This document shows positions 51,946-61,796 of a stretch of DNA of 64,000 nt, in pieces. The translations under genes and the position numbers were made by a program. Source of the stretch: CAYQPF01 sp964419225 (lineage in GTDB: Bacteria; Cloacimonadota; Cloacimonadia; Cloacimonadales; CAYQPF01); assembly GCA_964419225.1 (NCBI GenBank), contig CAYQPF010000008.1:10635-74634 (forward strand), written 5' to 3'. Below the pieces are notes generated by a model, which was given only the letters and a program-made list of their open reading frames with translations, did not search any database and was not told the origin of the DNA. The first letter of the stretch is position 1. Each line of letters starts with the position of its first letter.

Positions 51946-54111
51946 ATGAAACTCAATGAACTAATCTCCCGGAAATACAAAACCTGGTATTTTAACCTCT
52001 TTTTTTCCCTTCTCATCGCAGGATTTTTTTTTATTATCAAAGACATGTCAGTGCTTGGTGATATTGAACTTAAAACTATCGATTATCGATTCAGACTCTT
52101 TCCCATCGAAGCGAAAACTAACAAAGACATAATACTCATCGCTATTGATAATAACAGCCTGGAATTCGCTCAGCAGAACAGAGTTTTTTGGCCCTGGCCC
52201 CGTGAATTCTATGCCCTCGTAAATGATTATTTTACTTCTCAGCAGGCAAAAGCTGTCATGTATGATATGCAATTCTATCAGCCTGATTACGACAGAGCAG
52301 ATCTCTCCTCGGCAGATTCTGATCAACGATTTGCCGAAGCTATTAAAAACAATGAAAGAACCATCCTTGGTATCCAATTGTCTCCTGATAAATCAAAAAT
52401 CCCGGAATTGGTTACAAAACACAGTTATCAGTTGAATACAACATATCCTCCTACCCGGACGTATCACGGATTACAAGCACCTATAGAACAATTTCTGTCT
52501 GTAACCGGCAGCTTAGGTGTGATCAATATCGAACCGGACAGAGACGGAGTCATCCGCCGTGTGCCACTTTTCTATCTAATGGAAGGTAAATACTACCCCC
52601 AAATGAGCCTGAGTGCCTGGTTGATGAACAATCCACCTCATTCAATACTATTAAATGAAAACAAAGCGATCATTAATTCCAAGATCATTCCTTTAGATAA
52701 AAACAGTAATTATATTATTAACTGGTATGGAGATAGTGATCTGGGTAACACCTTCAAGTATATCACCTTCAGCTCTGTCATCCAGTCTGCCATTGCTGAA
52801 CAGACCGGCGATAAACCAACTCTTCCTGCAGGCTTTTTCAAAAACAAATATGTGATCATTGGTGCTACTGCCAATGGACTGATGGATCTTAAAACAAGCC
52901 CATATACTAAAATTATGCCGGGTATGGAAATCTGGGCTACTGTCCTGAGTAATTTACTCAATAGAAACTTTATCCATATCTTCCCTAATTATCTCCTTTT
53001 TATTTATCTGGTACTTCTTGTTTTCTGTATTGCCATGGTTTTTTTGAATGTCAGAGCTAATAAAGCTAATTGGTTGATGACGCTTTTTCTTATTCTCAAT
53101 ATCGGTCTGATTCTTTTCAGTTGGCAGCATTATCGCCTGCTTTTTAATATGTCACTCAGCATTATCGTGATTATGTTTGCCTATCTTTATGTCATTACCC
53201 TTTCATACTTGATGGAAGGTAAATCCAAACGCGAGATCAAGAAAGTTTTTACCCGTTATCTTCATCCTGATGTGATCCGGAAACTTGTGGAAAATCCTGA
53301 TATGATCCAAATGGGCGGAGAAGAGATCAGTGCTACTGTCCTATTTACAGATATTTACAATTTTACTACTTTCTCGGAAGGTAAAACACCTCAGGAACTG
53401 GTGAGTTGTCTCAACGAATATTTCAATGATTTTACCAACTCCATTCTGGATTACCACGGACTACTCGATAAATATACCGGAGACGGCCTGATGGCTTTAT
53501 TCGGAGTCCCTATCAGCAGAAAAGACCATGCTCTCTTAGCTTGCAGAGCTGCTATTACCCAAAGACGGCATGCCCGGGAGATTAAGCTCAAAGGTGTTCT
53601 GGGAAATCAATCTGATTTCTTCCATATCAACACCAGAATCGGGATCAACTCCGGCCCTATTGTTGCCGGAAATATCGGTTCCACCCGTAGAATGGACTAT
53701 ACAGCTATCGGTGATGCTGTCAATCTCTCCGCCCGCCTGGAAGGTGTTAACAAACTCTATAAAACTAATATCATTATCAGTGAATCCACTTATACACTTG
53801 TCAAAGATAATTTCATCTGCCGTGAACTCGATTACCTCAGAGTCAAAGGCAAAACCGAACCTACCCGAATATATGAGCTGGTTGCCGAGATAGGGGTGGA
53901 TGCTTCTGCAGATTATTCCTGGATAAAAGAATATGAAAAGTCTCTCGTTCCTTATAGAACCGGTGATTGGGATAATGCTGTCAGCATGTTCCAAAAAGTT
54001 TACGATACATATCAGGATCAGGCATCCCTGACCATGATCAAACAATGCGAATATCTGGTTAAACATCCTCCCCAAAACTGGGATGGAATTTTAACATTGG
54101 AGGTTAAATGA
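51946..54111 (+). CDS. CHASE2-domain class III adenylate cyclase
   Basis: A 721-residue membrane cyclase. One membrane helix at about 15-35, an extracytoplasmic CHASE2 sensor (about 40-335), three membrane helices (about 340-425), then a class III cyclase domain (about 460-645). Metal-binding Asp469 (LFTDIYNFT) and Asp513 (TGDGLMALFG), the adenine-selecting Lys509 and Asp584 (MDYTAIGDAVNLSARLEG) and the transition-state Asn/Arg in that motif favour ATP, so cAMP is the likely product. A short helical tail follows. It starts with a TAATG junction and overlaps the next gene by 4 nt. Confidence 0.92.
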   Translation: MKLNELISRKYKTWYFNLFFSLLIAGFFFIIKDMSVLGDIELKTIDYRFRLFPIEAKTNKDIILIAIDNNSLEFAQQNRVFWPWPREFYALVNDYFTSQQAKAVMYDMQFYQPDYDRADLSSADSDQRFAEAIKNNERTILGIQLSPDKSKIPELVTKHSYQLNTTYPPTRTYHGLQAPIEQFLSVTGSLGVINIEPDRDGVIRRVPLFYLMEGKYYPQMSLSAWLMNNPPHSILLNENKAIINSKIIPLDKNSNYIINWYGDSDLGNTFKYITFSSVIQSAIAEQTGDKPTLPAGFFKNKYVIIGATANGLMDLKTSPYTKIMPGMEIWATVLSNLLNRNFIHIFPNYLLFIYLVLLVFCIAMVFLNVRANKANWLMTLFLILNIGLILFSWQHYRLLFNMSLSIIVIMFAYLYVITLSYLMEGKSKREIKKVFTRYLHPDVIRKLVENPDMIQMGGEEISATVLFTDIYNFTTFSEGKTPQELVSCLNEYFNDFTNSILDYHGLLDKYTGDGLMALFGVPISRKDHALLACRAAITQRRHAREIKLKGVLGNQSDFFHINTRIGINSGPIVAGNIGSTRRMDYTAIGDAVNLSARLEGVNKLYKTNIIISESTYTLVKDNFICRELDYLRVKGKTEPTRIYELVAEIGVDASADYSWIKEYEKSLVPYRTGDWDNAVSMFQKVYDTYQDQASLTMIKQCEYLVKHPPQNWDGILTLEVK

Positions 54112-55337
54112 AAAAGTGTCTGATTATCTTACTCTTACTCTCAGCTGTCATTCTGATGTATGCTGCACAGCAAATAACTGTCAAACGCGACAGAGCCGTA
54201 TTAAGAGTTGGCCCCGGTTCATATCAGGAAGTTATCAAAGATTTACCGGTTGGTACTGTTTTAACAGTCCTTGAAGAGGATGACGACTGGGTAAAAGTAC
54301 AGGACGGTGATAAAACAGGATGGGTTTCGCTTTCTGTGACTCAGAATACCGGTAAAAAGAACAATTTATTCTCTCAAATGGGAAAGCAATCTGCTGGTAC
54401 TGATGTATCCAGACATGGCATGTCTGCAGGTGTGAAAGGATTTGGAGAAAGATTCACCGAGAAATACAAAGGGAATAAATCCTTTCTGGATGATGCCCTG
54501 TCCTATACAATGGATACGCGTTCCTATGAAAGATTCCGTAAAGATACGTACCATGATTTCAGTATAAAAAAGAATAAAAAAGCCATCAAACTGCCTCCCA
54601 AAAATGTACCCGAATTCTTCAGCTTTTCCGAGGAAGGATTCGGACTTGGTGTCGCCTCAGCTATTGCTGCTCAGGGTATTTACTCTAATCAACAACTTCA
54701 GGAATATGTTAATCAGGTAGGGAATCTACTGGTCGAAGCAAGCGATGCCTCTGATGTAAACTTCCGTTTCTTTATCCTGGATATTGATGCTCCCAATGCC
54801 TATGCCTGCCCCGGCGGAATAATATTTGTAACCAAAGGTATGCTCAGACTCATCGATAACGAAGCAGAACTTGCTTTCGTTCTTGCTCATGAAATAACAC
54901 ACGTTTCCCGATTCCACGGTATGAAAGAACTGGAAAACAGAAAGAATCAAATCTATGCTGATCAGGCTATGGATGAAATGGATGAAGAATTGCCCGATGA
55001 TTTTTATCCGGAAGAAATCCAGGCTACCGAAAAAGAACTGGAAGATACTGCTTTTGATATCTTTGAAACAATTATCCAGGGAAGACTGGAAAAATATGAA
55101 AAAGAAGCAGATCAAATCGGCTTTCTTATTGTTGCCAGAGCAGGATATGATCCCAATGCCTCTCTCAGTATTCTCAATCGACTGATGTCTGCAACTTCAA
55201 CTTCCAATAATCAACATTATACTAAAGAATCCTGCCAGAAGAGAATCGACTGGATCACACCCTCCTTATCTCAAACCTCATTCCCTGATAATCTGTTCAG
55301 GAATCAGGAAAGATACAAACAAAATGCGAACTTTTAA
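54108..55337 (+). CDS. M48-family metalloprotease with bacterial SH3 domain, exported
   Basis: A 409-residue secreted protein: signal peptide (about 1-20), a bacterial SH3 domain (about 23-82: RVGPGSYQEVIKDLPVGTVL and WVSLSVT) that often binds peptidoglycan, and a zinc protease domain with HEITH (His261, Glu262, His265) and the third-ligand region EKEADQIGFLIVARAGYDP. This is the BepA/LoiP type, which handles outer-membrane protein quality control. It overlaps the cyclase gene (ATGA) and the following gene (TAATG), so all three are co-translated. Confidence 0.88.
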   Translation: MKKCLIILLLLSAVILMYAAQQITVKRDRAVLRVGPGSYQEVIKDLPVGTVLTVLEEDDDWVKVQDGDKTGWVSLSVTQNTGKKNNLFSQMGKQSAGTDVSRHGMSAGVKGFGERFTEKYKGNKSFLDDALSYTMDTRSYERFRKDTYHDFSIKKNKKAIKLPPKNVPEFFSFSEEGFGLGVASAIAAQGIYSNQQLQEYVNQVGNLLVEASDASDVNFRFFILDIDAPNAYACPGGIIFVTKGMLRLIDNEAELAFVLAHEITHVSRFHGMKELENRKNQIYADQAMDEMDEELPDDFYPEEIQATEKELEDTAFDIFETIIQGRLEKYEKEADQIGFLIVARAGYDPNASLSILNRLMSATSTSNNQHYTKESCQKRIDWITPSLSQTSFPDNLFRNQERYKQNANF

Positions 55338-55843
55338 TGATAAATGACATTCTCAAATCAGATCTGAAGGGTAAAGGTAAAGTCATTGCCCTTGCTCAGG
55401 CAATTCTCGATGCAAAGATCACTGTTTCTGAGATTCTTGAATATCTTAAAATTGCCAAAAAAGGTGAAAAAGGACATCTCATTGAATCCTGTGAGATCAT
55501 TTCCACAGAAAATCCTGCTTTGCTCCTTCCGCATCTGGTAACTATCATAGCTTTGATTTATGATCAGGATCCCAGAGTTAAACTGGAGAGTGCCAAAATC
55601 GTCGGTAACCTGGCACCAACATATGCTGATCTGTTACTCACCGCCATCAAACCACTCAAACACAATGCCCTTGATGACGGGACTGTCGTCAGATGGAGTG
55701 CTGCCTTTGCTATCTGCTCTCTTGTCCTGCATAATCAGGACGCATTTCTGGAACTGCAGGATTTCATAGAAAAGATCATAGAAACAGAAATGAATAATGG
55801 AGTTAAAAATCAATATATTAAAGCTCTGAAGAAAATAAAGTGA
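55337..55843 (+). CDS. HEAT-like helical-repeat protein
   Basis: A 168-residue soluble protein made of helix pairs (KVIALAQAILDAKITVSEIL, DPRVKLESAKIVGNLAP, VVRWSAAFAICSLV) that resemble HEAT or ARM repeats. It is the third gene of the cyclase operon, overlapping the protease gene by one base. It probably binds another protein; no enzyme motif is visible. It ends 12 nt from the convergent kinase at 55856. Confidence 0.75.
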   Translation: MINDILKSDLKGKGKVIALAQAILDAKITVSEILEYLKIAKKGEKGHLIESCEIISTENPALLLPHLVTIIALIYDQDPRVKLESAKIVGNLAPTYADLLLTAIKPLKHNALDDGTVVRWSAAFAICSLVLHNQDAFLELQDFIEKIIETEMNNGVKNQYIKALKKIK

Positions 55844-55855
55844 AAAAATAGCATC

Positions 55856-58186
55856 TCAGCCTTCCAGTTTCCTGATAATCTCCATTAGTTCAGCCATGCT
55901 GAAAGGTTTAGGAAGAATGGCATCAAAGCCAAAGGTGTTAAATTCATGCATGATGGAATCATTAAAATATCCGCTCATCAGAATGGATTTTAGGTTAGGC
56001 TTGATCTTTTTTAACGGTCCGATAGTTTCTTTCCCGCCTAAACCTGCAGGAATAGTCATGTCCAGCAGAACCAGATCGAATGGATTATTCTCCGTCTCTG
56101 CTCTTCTAAACCGCTCTAAAGCCTGCTTGCCTTCCAAGGTACAAACTGTTTGATACCCCGCAGATTTGAGCATCATCGAGGTAACATCACAGACCATTTT
56201 ATCATCATCCATGATCAAAATATGGGAAAACTGATTGGATCTCCTCTTCTCTATTTCACTGCTGGTATCGAGTTCGGGTATAATCTCATCACTTGCCGGC
56301 AGATAAATATTAAAAACAGTACCTTTAAAAGACTCTGAATTTACTTCTATCACGCCTCCATGTTTCTTAATTATCGAATAACAGATAGAAAGACCCAGTC
56401 CCGAACCAGTACTCTTCGTGGTAAAATACGGATCAAAGATTCTTTTCAGGTTTTCCCGGGGAATTCCGGTTCCGTTATCAGAAATAGAAATTTTTAAATA
56501 ATCACCTGCATTAAGTCCTAGAAGATTACTGCTTAGTGTGATATTCCCCACAGAAACATGAATAATACCACCCCCAGGCATGGACTGCTCTGCATTTATT
56601 ACAATGTTCTGAATAACCTGACTAATCTGCCCTTTATCGATTTCAACATGGAAAAGATCCGGTGCAAAAGCAAATTCACAGATGGAAGTAGATCCTCTTA
56701 AAACAAATTCTGCAGATTCCTTGATTAATTCATTAATTACGGCATTCTCCTTAACCGGATTTCCGCCCTTGGAAAAAAGTAGCAATTGCTGAGTCAATTT
56801 TTTAGCCCGTTGACTCGCTTTTTCCATATCCTCCAGAAAATCACTGTTCTGGCCTTCATCTTTTACATTTGTTTTTAATAAGGTTATATTCCCGAGTAAG
56901 GCAGTTAAAATATTATTGAAATCATGTGCAATACCCCCTGCAAGCATACTCAATGATTCCAGACGACTCGCAAGTTCAATATTATTCTCCATTTTTTTCT
57001 TAAATGTAATATCAAACAAAACTCCCCGTACTCCAACTGGTTTTCCTTCAGAACCTATTATCAAAGTCGAATGTATTTCCAAAGGAAAATAACTGCCGTC
57101 ATATCTTACGCCTACATATTCATTATCAAATACGATCATCCCTTTGACAACCATCATAATATTATTTCTGGCTTTTTCCAATGATTCTGAGGCTACGAAT
57201 TCAAAAACATTATGTGCTCTTTCATCCACATTCTCATTTGCTAAGAATAAAGTCTTGCAATACTTGTTGGCATAAGTCAGCTTTCCACTCAAATCAAATT
57301 CATAAATTCCGATCGGTAAAAGATCCAAAACTTCCTTATACTTGATCTCACTTTCACTGAATGCCTTTTTGGCCTTATTCTTCTCCGTCACATCATCCAG
57401 GAGAACACAGTAAAATTCTCCACCCAGAGAAAAACCCTTACAGGATTTGTATTCACCATTTAAACATAAATGATCATCAATATCTATCTTCTCGTCTTTC
57501 TTTACTTTTTTAAGCATTTCCCCTAAAAATGCTTCAGAAAAATACGCAGAAAATGTCTCCTGCATACTATGCCCCGCAATTTCTGAGGTTGTCTTATGCA
57601 GACTCTTTAACGCTACTTCATTAGCATATACTAATTTCAAAACCATACCGGTGTCATTGCTCTTTTTGCTGAATAAATAAGTCTCCAACAACATATTATT
57701 TACGATATTGGAATAGGTCTTTAATTTATTTTCTGATTCCTTGTGATATGTGTAATCTGGAAAAATTACCATTGAACCGATGATGTTACTTTGCTGATCA
57801 TATAAGGGATAACTACTCACCAAAACCCATTTCTCTATACCCTGCGGTGTTGTAACCTTATGAAATTTATTTACTGCTCCAACTCCTTGTAATGCTTCCA
57901 ACATCAAATAATCTTTAGGCAAAATCAAATCCCCGTCTTCATCTTCTTTGATCCAGACTGGATTAAATTCTGATACAGGTTTTCCTAAATAGTCCTGATA
58001 ACAATCTTCTATCCCAAGAATACTTAGGCAGGCAGGATTATAATACTTTACATACCCATTCGAGGCATCCACTATTACTATCCCGGCCATAGCATTATCA
58101 AAGGAAGACTTCATTACTGATACCGCATTTTCTAACGGTGTGAGTTTCGTCGTATCTCTTTCACCTGTATGATTTGATATTAACAT
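55856..58186 (-). CDS. Soluble hybrid sensor histidine kinase (PASx3-HisKA-HATPase-REC)
   Basis: A 776-residue cytoplasmic kinase: PAS domains at about 18-135, 135-260 and 265-390, DHp with His421 (GGIAHDFNNILTA), HATPase (about 510-625, GSGLGLSICYS) and a C-terminal receiver (DLVLLDMTIPAGLGGKE). I start at the ATG 58186 because AAGGGAGAGGG lies just upstream; the ATG at 58207 has no good site. It is the closest relative in the window of the C-terminal half of the kinase at 17272-20727. It is divergent from the aminotransferase, across a repeat-filled gap. Confidence 0.9.
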   Translation of the reverse strand: MLISNHTGERDTTKLTPLENAVSVMKSSFDNAMAGIVIVDASNGYVKYYNPACLSILGIEDCYQDYLGKPVSEFNPVWIKEDEDGDLILPKDYLMLEALQGVGAVNKFHKVTTPQGIEKWVLVSSYPLYDQQSNIIGSMVIFPDYTYHKESENKLKTYSNIVNNMLLETYLFSKKSNDTGMVLKLVYANEVALKSLHKTTSEIAGHSMQETFSAYFSEAFLGEMLKKVKKDEKIDIDDHLCLNGEYKSCKGFSLGGEFYCVLLDDVTEKNKAKKAFSESEIKYKEVLDLLPIGIYEFDLSGKLTYANKYCKTLFLANENVDERAHNVFEFVASESLEKARNNIMMVVKGMIVFDNEYVGVRYDGSYFPLEIHSTLIIGSEGKPVGVRGVLFDITFKKKMENNIELASRLESLSMLAGGIAHDFNNILTALLGNITLLKTNVKDEGQNSDFLEDMEKASQRAKKLTQQLLLFSKGGNPVKENAVINELIKESAEFVLRGSTSICEFAFAPDLFHVEIDKGQISQVIQNIVINAEQSMPGGGIIHVSVGNITLSSNLLGLNAGDYLKISISDNGTGIPRENLKRIFDPYFTTKSTGSGLGLSICYSIIKKHGGVIEVNSESFKGTVFNIYLPASDEIIPELDTSSEIEKRRSNQFSHILIMDDDKMVCDVTSMMLKSAGYQTVCTLEGKQALERFRRAETENNPFDLVLLDMTIPAGLGGKETIGPLKKIKPNLKSILMSGYFNDSIMHEFNTFGFDAILPKPFSMAELMEIIRKLEG

Positions 58187-58318
58187 AACCCTCTCCCTTA
58201 ATTCCATGCCTCAATGTAATTACTTCATTGTACTTGTAAAGAAATATTTTTCAAATCCCGCTTTTCTCTGACTCAATCCTCAATAATTAATCCCTGTTCC
58301 TGTTTGTTCAATTCCTCT

Positions 58319-58590
58319 CCCACTGCCCACTGCCTACTGCACACTGCACACTCTCTCCTAAGTATTTGCCTGCGGGTTTCAATCATTTTCCCGGATCTCT
58401 TTTCGCTCCCCTCGCTTTGCAAGAGAGGGGCCGGGGGTGAGTTATTTTATCCACTGCCCACTGCCCAATGCACCCTGCCCACTGATCACCTCACGTCCAT
58501 ACTGTCCATACTGTCCATCAAGTCCATTTTGTCCATCAACAAAAGCATCCCTCTCCCCACTATTAACCATTAACCATTAACCTCTAACTC
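58319..58590 (+). repeat. Intergenic repeat mosaic between kinase and aminotransferase
   Basis: The densest of the islands. In order: CCACTGCCCACTGCCTACTG (58319-58352), TTGCCTGCGGGTTTC (58366-58380), CTCCCCTCGCTTTGCAAGAG then GGGGCCGGGGGTGAG (58407-58442), a second CCACTGCCCACTGCCC run (58451-58484), GTCCATACTGTCCATAC units (58493-58540) and ATTAACCATTAACC heptamers (58561-58590). All are in the same strand orientation. Confidence 0.85.
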
Positions 58591-58606
58591 AAATATTTCT
58601 TTTAAT

Positions 58607-58634
58607 TTGACGTATCTACCAAAATAAATTTAAT
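58607..58634 (+). promoter_or_regulatory. Likely promoter of the aminotransferase gene
   Basis: TTGACG (58607-58612), 16-base spacer, TTTAAT (58629-58634), 35 nt before the ATG at 58670, whose ribosome site is TAGGAG. Confidence 0.45.
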
Positions 58635-58669
58635 GATTTCAAAGAAAATAAAATTATCTAGGAGTAAAA

Positions 58670-59884
58670 ATGGATCTTAAAAAGGTTTTTTCTCACCACA
58701 CCTTGACCATGAAATCTTCCCTGATCCGCGAATTGGTGGCTTCTACCAAAGGAATTCCGGGACTGATTTCCTTCGCAGGCGGTTTTCCCTCCCCTGCTAC
58801 CTTCCCTAAAACAGAACTCGGTGATATCTTTCAATCCGTGGTCACAGAAGAAGGCAACGATGTTTTACAGTACGGTGCTAGCGAAGGTGACACCCTGCTT
58901 AAAAAAGCTCTGCTTGAGTATGAAACTTGTCCCGAACTGACCTTGGATGAAATCCTGATCACCTTGGGCTCTACGAATGGTCTCTATTACTTTGCGAAAA
59001 CTTTCATCGATGAAGGTGATGTAATTCTCTGTGAAGCTCCCAGTTTTTTGGGTACTTTAGTTGCCTTCGATGCCGTTGGAGCCGAACTTGTTCCTGTCGA
59101 AATGGATGATGACGGTATTGTCTGCGATAAGCTTTCCGAACAAATCAAATCGCTGCAATCCCAAAACAAGAAAATCAAATTTATCTATACTATTCCTGAT
59201 TTTCAAAATCCCACAGGTATTACTCTAAGCCTGGCCAGAAGAAAAGAATTGATAAAAATTGCCATCGAAAATGATATTCTTATCATCGAAGATGACCCCT
59301 ATGGTGAATTACGCTACTCCGGCGAAAGAATTCCGAACCTGATTGACATTGCCAGAAATGATTTTCAGAATAAAACTGTGGTTACCTGCGTAAAATCCTT
59401 CTCCAAAATTCTTGGTCCCGGACTCAGAATTGCCTATATCATGGGTGATGAAGCTATTATCCAAAACCTCTGCACCTGGTCTCAAAAAATAGTTGTCAGC
59501 CCCGATTGCGTCAGCCAAAGAGCAGTCGCCAGATATATGATGGCCGGCAAACTCAGACCGCATATTGCCAAAATCTGCGATTTTTATCGCCCTTACCGTG
59601 ATAAAATGCTGGAATCACTCAAAAATTATATGCCTGCTGAAGTTAAATGGACTACTCCTGATGGTGGAATCTTTGTCTGGTTAGAACTGCCAAAACATAT
59701 CGATGGTGACGAACTCTTCGAAAAAGCCAAGGAATACAAAGTCTCTTTTATTCCCGGCAGTCATTTCTATCCAACAGGTTACGCCCAAAAGAACACCCTC
59801 CGGTTAAACTTCTCTTTCCCTACTCTGGAACAAATCGATAAAGGCGTTGAACAACTGGCAACCCTTATCAAAAAATATCTCTAA
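58670..59884 (+). CDS. PLP-dependent aminotransferase (class I, LysN/2-aminoadipate-type)
   Basis: A 404-residue fold-type I aminotransferase: FAGGFPSPATFP and YGASEGD near the N-terminus, PDFQNPTG, EDDPYGELRYSGE and the PLP lysine in SFSKILGPGLRIAY. The pattern SFAGGxP is typical of the group with LysN, 2-aminoadipate and broad aromatic or branched-chain transaminases. Substrate cannot be told from sequence here. It is a single-gene unit with its own promoter and terminator. Confidence 0.87.
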   Translation: MDLKKVFSHHTLTMKSSLIRELVASTKGIPGLISFAGGFPSPATFPKTELGDIFQSVVTEEGNDVLQYGASEGDTLLKKALLEYETCPELTLDEILITLGSTNGLYYFAKTFIDEGDVILCEAPSFLGTLVAFDAVGAELVPVEMDDDGIVCDKLSEQIKSLQSQNKKIKFIYTIPDFQNPTGITLSLARRKELIKIAIENDILIIEDDPYGELRYSGERIPNLIDIARNDFQNKTVVTCVKSFSKILGPGLRIAYIMGDEAIIQNLCTWSQKIVVSPDCVSQRAVARYMMAGKLRPHIAKICDFYRPYRDKMLESLKNYMPAEVKWTTPDGGIFVWLELPKHIDGDELFEKAKEYKVSFIPGSHFYPTGYAQKNTLRLNFSFPTLEQIDKGVEQLATLIKKYL

Positions 59885-59897
59885 TATTGAAATTCTA

Positions 59898-59927
59898 AAG
59901 GGCGGTCACGAGATCGCCCTTCTTTTT
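59898..59927 (+). terminator. Rho-independent terminator of the aminotransferase gene
   Basis: A stem AAGGGCGGTC / GATCGCCCTT with an ACGA loop (one G-T pair) and TTTTTCT after it, 14 nt after the stop codon. Confidence 0.88.
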
Positions 59928-59929
59928 CT

Positions 59930-60178
59930 CCAAACTCAATACTCACTGTCAGTTCTAAAATATATTGAATCTTTACTTGTTGCAAGATATATCCAAAAGC
60001 AGATTACCTCACCCGCATTCACCCCATTCCCTTAATAAAAGGGAAGGGACGGGGATGGGTTGTCTTTTTTCACTAACTCCTCAAGACTCATGTCTGTGAA
60101 CTCAAGATTTTTCCTTCTCCAAATTGATAATTCTCAACTCTCAACTCTCAACTTCCCCTAGACTCACGACTCATGACT
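59930..60178 (+). repeat. Repeat phrases between aminotransferase and Nramp gene
   Basis: It contains a CTCACCCGCATTCACCCCAT and CCCTTAATAAAAGGGAAGGG piece (60008-60050; relatives at 35117 and 58404), AACTCTCAACTCTCAACTT heptamers (60134-60154) and ACTCACGACTCATGACTTA (60162-60180) reaching the stop codon of the Nramp gene. Convergent genes flank it. Confidence 0.7.
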
Positions 60179-61437
60179 TAGATAATGCTCCACAAAAGCC
60201 TCAGATTCAAATAAAATACGATCAAACCAAATGCTATTAAAAGTATATTATGTGCCGGAGAATTCTTGTGCTTACCCATGATCTTCTCTGAAGAAGTCAG
60301 ATATATTTGCAGAAAAATTGTAAAAGGTAACTGAATACTCAGAATCATTTGTGATATGACCAATCCTCTAAAGGGATCTGTAATAAAGAGAATCATGATC
60401 AATGCACCTATCAGAGTTAAGCCTGTTCCGGCTTTACTGTGCCAATCCTGAATATCGAAAGGTTCTTTGAACATTCCTGAAAATATCGAACCTCCTGCCA
60501 TTCCGGCAGTTACACTCGATGATACTCCGGAGAATAACAGTGCCACAGCAAAAACAACCGCTGCAGAATTACCCAACAAAGGTCTCAGCATATCCTGTGC
60601 CTGGTTGAGGTCTGTAACACTGACATTGTTCACAAAGAACGTTGATGCAGCAATTAAAATCATCGAACTGTTTATCGCCCAACCGATTATCATCGCAATT
60701 AAAGTGTCTGTGAACTCAAATTTGAGTTGATGCTTGATTATTTTATCATCTTCCAGATTCCATTGCCGACTCTGAATAATTTCCGAATGTAGATACAAAT
60801 TATGAGGCATGACCACCGCTCCCAATACACTCATGATTATCAACATGGAGTTGGGAGGAAATGCTGGTGTGACCCAGCTCTTCAAAGCAACAGGCCAATC
60901 TATATTTACCAGGGTTAATTCAAATACAAAAGATAACCCGATGATAGAAACAAATCCGATAATCCATCTCTCCAGTTTCCTGTAAGAATTTGTGTAAAGC
61001 AGCCAGCCAACCACTAAAGTCGTTAAGATTGCTCCGATTTTGATTGGAAGATGAAAAAGCATATTCAGTGCTATCGCTCCACCCAGAATCTCGGCCAAAG
61101 CCGTAAATATCGAAGCCATTACTGCTGTTGATAAAAGAAAGATAGAAGCACTCTTCGGTAAATATATACTCGCCGCTTCCGAAATACATAAACCTGAAGC
61201 AATCCCCAAATGGGCCGCATTGTGCTGTAATACGATCAGCATAAGCGTAGATAAAGTTACCATCCATAATAGTGAGTATCCAAAATCTGATCCAGCTGCT
61301 AAATTTGAAGCCCAATTTCCCGGATCTATAAAACCTACTGTAACCAGTAATCCCGGCCCAATATACTTTAGAATCTCCAATCCGGTAAACTTAGGTTTGT
61401 GTACTCCTCGAAAAACTTTAAAAATATCTATCTTCAT
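60178..61437 (-). CDS. mntH: Nramp-family divalent metal transporter
   Basis: A 419-residue inner-membrane protein with eleven or so membrane helices. The family metal-binding motifs are present: DPGNW in helix 1 (Asp38-Trp42) and MPHNLYLHS in helix 6. Manganese or ferrous iron, driven by protons, is the usual substrate; the MPH motif (Met) fits transition metals rather than magnesium. ATG 61437 has AAAAGGACAAAG upstream. No mntR-type regulator or binding site is seen nearby. Confidence 0.9.
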   Translation of the reverse strand: MKIDIFKVFRGVHKPKFTGLEILKYIGPGLLVTVGFIDPGNWASNLAAGSDFGYSLLWMVTLSTLMLIVLQHNAAHLGIASGLCISEAASIYLPKSASIFLLSTAVMASIFTALAEILGGAIALNMLFHLPIKIGAILTTLVVGWLLYTNSYRKLERWIIGFVSIIGLSFVFELTLVNIDWPVALKSWVTPAFPPNSMLIIMSVLGAVVMPHNLYLHSEIIQSRQWNLEDDKIIKHQLKFEFTDTLIAMIIGWAINSSMILIAASTFFVNNVSVTDLNQAQDMLRPLLGNSAAVVFAVALLFSGVSSSVTAGMAGGSIFSGMFKEPFDIQDWHSKAGTGLTLIGALIMILFITDPFRGLVISQMILSIQLPFTIFLQIYLTSSEKIMGKHKNSPAHNILLIAFGLIVFYLNLRLLWSII

Positions 61438-61559
61438 ACTTTGTCCTTTTATTTTATATAATAGGATTTATTGCTAAATGTGCAAATTTATTAAACCCGG
61501 ATAATGCAGTGGAGATTTGCTGAATGAGTCAAAGATCGTGAAGATTGTAAGTCTTTCAA

Positions 61560-61796
61560 AATCTCTTTCTCTAAATCTCACCTGCCCACTGCCCACTGAA
61601 ATAGCTTCAGCCAGATTGTAAAGATTCTACTGCACAGTTCGGGTTTAATCTCTCCCTTAAATTATCCTCAGATCTCTTCTCCGTCTGTGTTAGTCTGTGC
61701 AGGTCAGTGTAAGTCCGTGTTCCCAAAATGTTTCTTCCCCTTCCCTAATTAACAACTAACTATTTTGTCCTCAATCCTTCTTTCACTCCCTGCCTA
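61560..61796 (+). repeat. Repeat phrases between Nramp and SprT-like genes
   Basis: The 359-bp gap 61438-61796 has no gene. It holds CCTGCCCACTGCCCACTG (61580-61597), TGTGTTAGTCTGTGCAGGTC and AGTGTAAGTCCGTGTTCCC (61686-61724) and TTAACAACTAACT (61748-61760), all in the pyrimidine-rich orientation. Confidence 0.75.

Noticed and set aside
51725..51946. Plus-strand ORF of 73 residues before the cyclase
   Set aside because: Most of it is the MITE-like element; translation has no family look.
54726..55115. Minus-strand ORF of 129 residues
   Set aside because: Antisense to the M48 protease domain containing the HEITH motif.
58304..58573. Plus-strand ORF of 89 residues
   Set aside because: Entirely in the repeat island.
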